DNA from: Opitutus sp.
GTDB lineage: Bacteria > Verrucomicrobiota > Verrucomicrobiae > Opitutales > Opitutaceae
Direction: 5' to 3'
NCBI GenBank assembly: GCA_009695065.1
Contig: SIBR01000055.1
Coordinates: 1-20,536, forward strand
Length of the DNA stretch: 20,536 nucleotides
In this document: positions 14,521-20,536 of the stretch, one piece after another
Layout: each line of letters starts with the position of its first letter
How positions within the stretch are numbered: the stretch's first letter is position 1
Translations under genes and position numbers: made by a program
Notes under the pieces: model-generated
The model's input: only the letters and a program-made list of their open reading frames with translations
Databases searched by the model: none
What the model was told of the DNA's origin: nothing

Positions 14521-16757
14521 ATGTCCGCCCACCCGTCGGCTCCGGCAAAATCCCGGCCGGTTGGCTGGGCGGGCGACGTGTGGGGTGGGTTCGCCTCCAT
14601 GCTGGTCGCCCTCCCGTCGGCAATCGCCTACGGCGTGGCGGTGTATGCGCTGTTGGGGGCGGACTACATTGCGCTCGGGGTGCGCGCGGGGATATTGGGC
14701 GCCATCGTGCTGGGGCTGGTGGCCGCGGCGGTGGGTGGATCGCCGCGGTTGATTTCCGCCCCGTGTGCGCCGGCGGCGGCGGTGCTCGCGGCGTTGATTG
14801 GCGAATGGCTCGGCGGAGCGCATGGCCCGGCCGCACCCGAACGCATCGTCGCGGTGCTGGTGCTGGTGGCGCTGCTGTCCGGTGGGCTGCAGACCGTTTA
14901 TGGCCTGATCGGCGGCGGGCGGCTGATCAAATACATCCCGTATCCGGTCGTCGCCGGCTACCTGAGTGCGGTGGGCGTAATTATTTTTCTTGGACAGCTG
15001 CCGAAATTCCTCGGCGTGGCCAGGGGCGTCTCCCTCGCGCGGGCCATCGTCTGCCCGATCTCTGGCAATCGCCGGCAGTGGTCGTGGGCGCCACGACCAT
15101 CGTGGGCGTGTTGCTCGCCCCCCGGCTGACCCGGCGCGTGCCGGCGCCCATCGTCGGCCTTGCGGTCGGCGTCGCCGCCTATTTCCTGCTGGCGATCGGC
15201 CGCCCGGAGCTGCTCCAGCCCGGGCACAACCACCTCGTGATCGGTCCGGTCGGCGGCAGCGTCGACTCGGTTCTGGCCGGTCTCTCCGGCCCGTGGGCGG
15301 CGATCAAGGGGATGTCGCCCGCCGACCTTGGCGCGCTGATTGTGCCGGCCCTGACACTCTCCGTTTTGCTTTCGGTCGACACGTTGAAAACGTGCGTCGT
15401 CGTCGACGCCCTCACGCGTGGCCGCCACAATTCGAACCGCGTGTTGATGGGGCAGGGCGCCGGCAACCTGGCCTCGGCCCTGATCGGCGGGATGCCCGGG
15501 GCCGGCACCATGGGCTCGACCCTGGTCAACCTCTAGAGCGGCGGGCGCACGCGACTGTCGGGCATGCTGGAGGGGGCGTTCGTCGTCGTGGCGTTTCTGA
15601 TCTTCGGGCGCTGGATCGCCTGGGTGCCGGTCGCGGCGCTGGCGGGCATTTTGCTCGTGGTCGCGGTGCGCATGTTTGATTGGGGCAGCTTTCAGTTGCT
15701 GCGGCAAAAATCGACCGTGCTGGATTTTTGCGTGATCGCCACGGTCGTCATCGTCGCGGTGAGTTCGAGCCTGATCGCCGCGTCCGGGGCGGGCGTGGCC
15801 CTGGCCATCGTGCTCTTCATTCGCGAACAGATCCAGGGTTCGGTGATTCGCCGCAAGGTCACGGGCGAACAGATTTCCTCGAAGCAGCACCGGCTTCCGG
15901 CGGAGCAGGAAATGCTGCGGCGGCACGGGGCGCAGACCACGGTCTGCGAGCTGCAGGGCAGCCTGTTTTTCGGCACGACGGACCAGCTGTTCAACGAGCT
16001 CGAGCCGGACTTGAAACGGTGCCGTTACCTGATCCTCGATCTGCGGCGCGTACGATCTGTGGATTTCACCGCGGCGCATCTGCTCGAGCAGTTCGAGGCC
16101 ATGCTGGACGAACGGTCCGGTTTCCTGATTTTCAGCCGCCTTCCGGCCAGCCTGCCGAGCGGGCAGAATCTCGAGACCTACTTCCGGCAGGTCGGGGTGA
16201 TGCAGGCAAAATCCAATGTGCGCAAATTCGAGACGCTCGATGACGCGCTCCAATGGGTGGAGGATTGCATCCTCGCCGAGGAGCTGCCGGCGCCCCGTGA
16301 CGGCGAGGCGCCGCTGGCGTTGGCGGAGTTCGACCTGCTGCGGGAATTTACGGCCGACCACACGCTCGCGGCGATGGCCGCCTGCGTCGAGGAACGTTCG
16401 TTTGCCGCCGGCGCGGTCATTTTCAAGAGCGGGGAAGCAGCGGACGAACTGTGTCTTATCCGCCGGGGAACCGTGCGCATCGTGCTGCCGCTCAAGGACG
16501 GGAAATACCACAATCTCGCTTCGTTTGGCCGCGGCAATTTTTTCGGCGAGATGGCGTTTCTCGATGCCAGCACCCGGTCGGCGGACGCGGTGGCGACGAC
16601 CGCCACCGACCTGTTTGTGATTTCCCGGAAACGTTTTGACGAGGTCGCCCGGCGCGAAACGGTGGTCGGCGTAAAAGTGTTTGCCCGACTGGCCCGGGCC
16701 CTCGCGCTGCGGCTGCGGCACACCGACGCCGAATTGCGCGCCCTGTATGACTGGTGA
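14521..16757 (+). pseudogene. SulP-STAS-cyclic-nucleotide-domain anion transporter, broken by a frameshift and an amber codon
   Basis: The gene reads as one SulP protein only if two lesions are repaired. Frame one (14521 to about 15050) encodes WGGFASMLVALPSAIAYGV, PRLISAPCAPAAAV and GYLSAVGVIIFLGQLPKFLG. The continuation (LWQSPAVVVGATTIVGVLL, VPAPIVGLAVGV, DTLKTCVVVDALTRGRHNSN) is in the next frame, as expected from a one-base deletion near 15015-15053. A TAG at 15534 then interrupts STLVNL-stop-SGGRTRLSG, where the family has a Ser/Asn. Downstream are the last helices, a STAS domain (about 15930-16260) and a Crp-like cyclic-nucleotide-binding domain (about 16360-16700, FGRGNFFGEMAFLDAS). 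SulP proteins carry sulfate, bicarbonate or other anions, and the cNMP domain implies cAMP or cGMP control. An ATG at 15564 could give a 397-residue C-terminal product. The remaining sequence is well preserved, so the lesions look recent or artefactual. Confidence 0.85.
15534..15536 (+). other. In-frame TAG inside the SulP gene
   Basis: CTC-TAG-AGC-GGC-GGG interrupts the strongly conserved VN-[LI]-x-SGG-x-TR segment. A TCG-to-TAG or CAG-to-TAG change would create it. The reading frame is otherwise open from the frameshift zone to 16757. Confidence 0.85.
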
Positions 16758-16832
16758 GCCGCGCGCGGGTGGTTTTTCCCGTGGGCGCCGGGGCGTGTTT
16801 TGGGGCAGCGGCGGGATGGCTCAGCCGAGAGA

Positions 16833-16960
16833 ATTCAGACCGAAGGTGGGCCGTGCGCTCCGCGCGCGGCCAGTTTGACTGGCAGATCAAAAGCCGCGCG
16901 CGGAGCGCACGGCCCACCTTTAGGTTTCCATTCCGGAGCGGAGAACGGGTTCGACTGAAT
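16833..16960. repeat. Palindromic MITE-like element E2, possible bidirectional terminator
   Basis: A 128 bp element with ends ATTCAGAC (16833-16840) and GACTGAAT (16953-16960), inverted with one mismatch. It contains a perfect 28 bp inverted repeat, 16843-16870 and 16893-16920, with a 22 bp spacer. Each arm also contains a near-palindrome of its own (arms GCCGTGCGC/GCGCGCGGC, centre TCC, one mismatch). The tail 16934-16957 is shared with E1. It lies between the convergent sulP and TonB-receptor genes, so the long GC-rich stem could act as a transcription terminator for both. That role is inferred from position and structure only. Confidence 0.75.
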
Positions 16961-16970
16961 CTTTAATTTA

Positions 16971-19943
16971 TCAGAACGGTTTCGTGACCGAGAGCCGGTA
17001 GTCGCGGAGCCGCGGGTTGCCGCGGGAGCTGTAATTATAAAGGGAATACCAGTCGTAGGGTGGAATTTTTTTCAGGATATTATCGATGCCGAGTTGAATC
17101 TCGACCCCGGGCAGGGCGCGGTCGGCCCAGGAAGGCGTGGCGGAACGCCCCCGCGCCGGGATGCGATAACCGACCACGAGATCCGAATACATCTGGCTGG
17201 GGACAAACTCGCCGCCCTGCGGGATGACGTTGACGGACAGCGCGACGATGGGCGGGCCCGCCACGCGGTATTTGCAGTAGTAGCGCGTGCTCCAGCGCAC
17301 GGTGTAGCGCTCGTAGTCCCACGCCAGGCTCGTGTTGCCGGTGAACTTCAACGGGCCGAGGCCGCTGACGTTGCCGTATTCGATCATCGGCTGGTTGAGC
17401 GACGTCTTGCGTTTGTAGTGGTTGCCAAATGTGCCTCGGGCCGAGCCGATCAGCGCGCCAAACCCGTCGGTTCGTTTTCGATAGGCGACGTTCACATCGA
17501 ATGTCTCGACGAATGCCTTCAGCAGATTCAGCGGGCTGATGTGGACGGTCTCGATGAATCCGACGCCAAACGGATCGCCGGGCACCGGATCGGCTCGATC
17601 CACGCGGCCGGGATACATCGCTTCCAGGTCGACGAGCTGCTGGGTGGAGAGCGAGCCGATGTTCTGCTGCGTGCGGGTAAAATTGTAGTCGGCCGAGAGG
17701 CGCAGACCTCTGAGCAATCCGCTGTCCGGCTCGATGATGATACCTGTATTCATGCTCTGAGACGTCTCGGGATCCAAGTCGGGATTGCCGCCACCGATGG
17801 TGAAGACGGAAGTCCGGGCGCCGCCGCGGCGGGGATCGATGATATTGACGGGCGCGGTCGAAGGCGTCGGGTCAAACACGAGCTGAGTATAGCGCGGCGG
17901 AGTGAAGCCGCGGCTGATGCTGCCGCGGAGCTGCAGCCAGCCGAGGGGCTTGTAGGAGAGCCCGGCGGTGGGCTTCGTCGTGAGATAGTGGGCCCGGTTG
18001 CTGCGAACCACCGGCGGCCGCGCCGGCACCGGCAGGATCGTGATGGAGCCCGTGCCCGTGCGCACGACGTAGTCCTCGGTGCGGGCCGCGACCTGCAGAC
18101 TGAGTTTGCGGACGAGCGGAATTTTCTGTGCCTCGGCGATGACGGGAACCTGGGCCTCGACGTAGAGGCTGTGCGTGGTCTGGCGTTTTCCGAGCCCGGC
18201 GATCTGGGTGTTGCGCGCCGGAAAGTTTTCAAAGGTCACATACCGATCGGAGTCGCGCTGGCCCTGGATCAGGCGCTCAAGGCCGATGCCGATCCGTGGA
18301 GCGCCCGCCGGCAGCCGCCAGGCGGGCCCGGCCAGTCGCAGGGCGAGACTGTTCGACCCGCCAGCGCCGGTGTAACTGTATAGTCCCTGGTAAGGCGAGA
18401 GATTGAATTGATATAGTGTGGTGTCGACGAACGGATTCAGGCGGCCGGCGTTGAGTGCGGCGGTGATGTCGGCGGTGGCCAGCGTGGTGCCGGCCTGCCT
18501 GGAGTAGAAACTGTTGTTGGTGGAGTTCCACGAATAGTCGCCTTGGGCCCGCCAGCCCCGCGGGAGTTTTTGCACAAAGCCGAGCGTTAATTGGCGGGTG
18601 ACATTGCTGCTCCAATGCGGCCATTCGCCCGGCAGGGGTGCATAGACATTGACCGCGGTGGTGAAGGGATTGCTTGGGGCGGCGGCCGCCACACTTTGGG
18701 TCTGATAGAAATTTCCGTTTCGAGTGTGGCCGGCATTGGTAATCGTGAAATCGGCGTTCAGCTCCAGATTGGGGTTCATTTCCCGCCGGACGGTGAGGCC
18801 AAAACTCTTTGAGCGCTGCCCCTGCCCCAATTCCTGCATCGATCCACCGAGAAATTGCCGGCTATAGGTTCCCCGGTCCTTGTTGATCAGTCCGGCGTTG
18901 GTCCGCAGGCCGGCGGCCAGCACGGCGGCGGGCGTGGTCGGACCGATGCCGTAGGGAATGAAGGTGACGGGCGAACCGATCGAACCGCCGCCATTCTTGA
19001 GCACGAGATTGGTCGTGGCGGTGCCGTTGCGAATATTGGGGGTGGCCCCGACGGGCAGGACCCCGATGTTGATGAGCCCGGTGTTTTTAAAAATCAGCTT
19101 TTCGTAGCGGTTCAAAAAAAACAGATCCTGATGCTGCAGTAGTTTCTGATCCGCGTAGCTGGAGGTGAGCGTCACGCGGGTGCGCCCGCCTTCGAGCGCG
19201 AATCCGTAGCTGGCGTCGATGCGGCGGATGGGGGCATCGGAGCTTTCGGGATTCTGGTAGGTGCCCCTGATCTGGCCACCACTGTAGTCCCGCTTGAGAA
19301 TGATATTGATGACGCCGCCGACGGCGTTGCCGCCGTAGATTGCGCCAGCGCTGCTGGGCAGCACTTCGATGCGATCCACCGCGCTCATCGGAATGCTGTT
19401 GATGTTTGCCTGCGACCCGCCGCCGTTGAGCGCCAGGTTTCCCGCCGGAGCCCGCCGGCCATTGATCAAGATCAGGGTTTGCGTGTCTCCGAGTCCGCGC
19501 AGATTCACGCTGCTCTGATTGCCGCTGAGGGCCACGTTCTGGCTTTCGCTGGCGGCCGACGCGTCCATCGACATGTTCTGCCGCAGGAAGTCCTCGATAT
19601 TGGTCGCGCCCGACATGGTGATCTCCTTGGCATCGTAAAAATAATAGGGCTGCACGTCGTCGATGGTGCGCGGCAGGTCGACATTGGAGCCGCTGAACGG
19701 CTCCAGTTTGGCATCGCTCACGAAGAATTTCCCGAGCGCGGTGATGCCCTCTTTGGCGATCGCATTTACTTCTTCCGGTCGCGGGGTGGCCACGGCGGAG
19801 GTGCTGGCGCCGGAGGTGGCGGCGTTGTTGGTGGCCTGAGCGTGAGACAGATGTTGAGCGGAGCCGAATCCCACCAAGCCGATGAGAATAATTTCCGAGC
19901 GGCGGCGGCGGAGTGGGTTGGGAGCGGTGAGAGGTGGGCTCAT
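16971..19943 (-). CDS. TonB-dependent outer-membrane receptor
   Basis: Encodes 990 residues from the ATG at 19943. An Arg-rich n-region is followed by a hydrophobic stretch (IILIGLVGFGSA) and SHA, a likely signal-peptidase site near residue 35. An upstream start would put 29 non-hydrophobic residues in front. The plug domain (about 80-220) contains RTIDDVQPYYFYDAKEI, ATNIEDFLRQNMSMD, VNLRGLGDTQTLILINGRR, SAVDRIEVLPSSAGAIYGGNAVGGVINIIL. The rest is a long beta-barrel ending in the aromatic C-terminus SVTKPF expected of outer-membrane barrels. There is no N-terminal carboxypeptidase-like domain and no SusD neighbour, so it is not a SusC/D pair. It is a monocistronic-looking gene, convergent with sulP. 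The substrate (siderophore, vitamin, oligosaccharide) cannot be told. The 'DVQPYYF' plug motif is one I associate with the expanded receptor family of Opitutaceae. Confidence 0.93.
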   Translation of the reverse strand: MSPPLTAPNPLRRRRSEIILIGLVGFGSAQHLSHAQATNNAATSGASTSAVATPRPEEVNAIAKEGITALGKFFVSDAKLEPFSGSNVDLPRTIDDVQPYYFYDAKEITMSGATNIEDFLRQNMSMDASAASESQNVALSGNQSSVNLRGLGDTQTLILINGRRAPAGNLALNGGGSQANINSIPMSAVDRIEVLPSSAGAIYGGNAVGGVINIILKRDYSGGQIRGTYQNPESSDAPIRRIDASYGFALEGGRTRVTLTSSYADQKLLQHQDLFFLNRYEKLIFKNTGLINIGVLPVGATPNIRNGTATTNLVLKNGGGSIGSPVTFIPYGIGPTTPAAVLAAGLRTNAGLINKDRGTYSRQFLGGSMQELGQGQRSKSFGLTVRREMNPNLELNADFTITNAGHTRNGNFYQTQSVAAAAPSNPFTTAVNVYAPLPGEWPHWSSNVTRQLTLGFVQKLPRGWRAQGDYSWNSTNNSFYSRQAGTTLATADITAALNAGRLNPFVDTTLYQFNLSPYQGLYSYTGAGGSNSLALRLAGPAWRLPAGAPRIGIGLERLIQGQRDSDRYVTFENFPARNTQIAGLGKRQTTHSLYVEAQVPVIAEAQKIPLVRKLSLQVAARTEDYVVRTGTGSITILPVPARPPVVRSNRAHYLTTKPTAGLSYKPLGWLQLRGSISRGFTPPRYTQLVFDPTPSTAPVNIIDPRRGGARTSVFTIGGGNPDLDPETSQSMNTGIIIEPDSGLLRGLRLSADYNFTRTQQNIGSLSTQQLVDLEAMYPGRVDRADPVPGDPFGVGFIETVHISPLNLLKAFVETFDVNVAYRKRTDGFGALIGSARGTFGNHYKRKTSLNQPMIEYGNVSGLGPLKFTGNTSLAWDYERYTVRWSTRYYCKYRVAGPPIVALSVNVIPQGGEFVPSQMYSDLVVGYRIPARGRSATPSWADRALPGVEIQLGIDNILKKIPPYDWYSLYNYSSRGNPRLRDYRLSVTKPF

Positions 19944-20145
19944 GGGACAATGATGCGAATGGGGGTGAGCGGTAAGCAAGGATCGCGCCGTCGCGAAATT
20001 GACTGGGTAGTGGTGGTGGGGAGCCGCCAAATGGCCGTGCGTTTTGGCGGCATTGAGGTGGCGCTCAGGCGGTTCGATCTGGGGTGAATGTCGGCGAAAT
20101 CTCGAACGCCGTCACGCACCAATATGCAGCGCTCGCTGGCAGGTG

Positions 20146-20384
20146 AAAGGGACAGGCTATTTGGCCAGATTGGCGTAGCTCCCGGGAGCGCCGAGCTCCA
20201 GCTCGGCTGGGCAGGAGCCAAGCTGGAGCTTGGCGTTCCCGGGTCGATCCCTGCGAGGCTCGGTCTCGTGATAGGGACAGGCTGTTTGGCCCGTACGGTG
20301 TCGCTCCCGGGAGCGCCGGGCTCTTGATAGGGACAGGCTGTTTCAGCCCGGCGGCGGGCGACGGAATCAACCTGTCCCTATGAG
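20146..20384. repeat. Cluster of GGGACAGGCT repeats
   Basis: The word GGGACAGGCT occurs in direct orientation at about 20149, 20273 and 20329. It occurs inverted as CCTGTCCCTAT at 20371-20381. Copies 1 and 2 extend for about 53 bp, both running through GCTCCCGGGAGCGCCGNGCTC (20178-20198 and 20303-20323). Copy 3 and the inverted copy form an 11 bp stem around 33 bp. The cluster lies upstream of the TonB-receptor gene on the minus strand. I recognise the word as one common in REP-type repeats, but the family assignment is uncertain. Confidence 0.65.
20184..20240. repeat. Nested double palindrome within the repeat cluster
   Basis: Positions 20190-20207 (arms GCCGAGCT/AGCTCGGC, centre CC) and 20217-20234 (arms GCCAAGCT/AGCTTGGC, centre GG) are each self-palindromic. 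Including GGGAGC at 20184 and GTTCCC at 20235-20240, the two halves are also complementary to one another with few mismatches. This is the same two-level architecture as E1, E2 and E3, including the CC/GG centres of E1. Confidence 0.7.
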
Positions 20385-20412
20385 ATCGCCCCAACGGTGT
20401 CCGGTATCCACG

Positions 20413-20536
20413 TTAGAGTGACAAATCGTATGGACCGGAGGCCGGCCGGGAATCGCGCAGGACGCGTTTGGCGCGGTTTTTGATGCCGGCCGGAGCGTGG
20501 TGGAAAGTCTTTACGCCTGGGCCGGAAGCGCGGCGG
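20413..20536 (-). CDS. Possible C-terminal end of an unknown gene running off the right edge
   Basis: A minus-strand frame is open from the window edge to a TAA at 20413-20415, giving 40 residues ending KNRAKRVLRDSRPASGPYDLSL. It is basic and has about 70% GC at third positions. However, the opposite strand is also open from about 20425 to the edge with a similar third-position composition, so the call is weak. I do not recognise a family. Confidence 0.25.
   Translation of the reverse strand, partial: RRASGPGVKTFHHAPAGIKNRAKRVLRDSRPASGPYDLSL

Noticed and set aside
15015..15053. Programmed ribosomal frameshift in sulP
   Set aside because: I see no slippery heptamer with downstream pseudoknot, SulP genes are not known for it, and a second lesion (TAG) follows in the same gene.
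11340..15536. Recoding of TGA or TAG (selenocysteine, stop reassignment)
   Set aside because: TGA ends several intact genes here, and no selenocysteine-type context or catalytic Sec/Cys position is evident at 11340. The TAG site aligns with a Ser/Asn position. Nonsense mutation or sequence error is simpler.
14958..16721. A 587-codon minus-strand open frame opposite sulP
   Set aside because: Its composition is Arg/His/Gln-rich with no family features. The plus strand carries clear SulP, STAS and cNMP homology, so this is an antisense shadow.
20146..20384. CRISPR array
   Set aside because: The repeats are few, of uneven spacing and partly inverted, extend by different lengths, and have no cas genes nearby.

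Overview
The window looks like a GC-rich chromosomal segment from a verrucomicrobial bacterium, most likely of the Opitutaceae type. The evidence is the mix of families: a TonB-dependent receptor whose plug carries a 'DVQPYYFYDA'-like motif, a giant secreted CotH/lamin-tail (LTD) protein, a CxPSR sulfatase beside a sodium:solute symporter, remnants of PVC-type cupredoxin and heme-protein C-termini, and very GC-rich palindromic intergenic repeats. Starts generally lack a clear Shine-Dalgarno sequence. This assignment rests on recognised family style, not on a search.

Layout. Positions 1-380 hold a ~130 bp palindromic element (E1) and the 3' remnant of a cupredoxin gene. Positions 424-9053 hold three minus-strand genes, in transcription order: an 1846-residue secreted multidomain CotH/LTD protein, a type I sulfatase without a visible signal peptide, and a sodium:solute symporter whose ATG overlaps the sulfatase TGA. 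Positions 9054-9818 form a divergent intergenic region with a decayed transposase, a second ~130 bp palindromic element (E3) and a possible IS21-like end. Positions 9819-12218 encode a GT-C-like polytopic membrane protein that continues in the same frame, across one TGA, into a lectin-like domain. At about 12390 two 5'-truncated genes meet head to head: a heme-protein tail (minus) and an adenylate kinase lacking its P-loop (plus). The adenylate kinase remnant overlaps an intact-length two-domain PPK2-type polyphosphate:AMP phosphotransferase (13002-14501). This is followed 19 bp later by a SulP-STAS-cNMP anion transporter broken by a frameshift and an amber codon (14521-16757). A third palindromic element (E2) sits between this gene and a convergent TonB-dependent receptor (16971-19943). 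The right end holds a small repeat cluster and perhaps the last 40 codons of another minus-strand gene.

Two themes stand out. First, a set of short elements shares one architecture: near-terminal inverted repeats, then two self-complementary halves that are also complementary to each other. The sequence of the stems differs between elements while the fold is kept. Second, the window has an unusual density of lesions: truncations, single in-frame stops, one frameshift, and a substituted Walker A aspartate in the phosphotransferase. This suggests either recent gene decay driven by rearrangement or an error-prone assembly.

Functionally, the sulfatase and symporter plausibly form a module for importing and desulfating a sulfated nutrient. 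The adk-pap-sulP strand once looked like a nucleotide/polyphosphate energy unit coupled to anion transport. The CotH protein and TonB receptor are envelope or surface functions.
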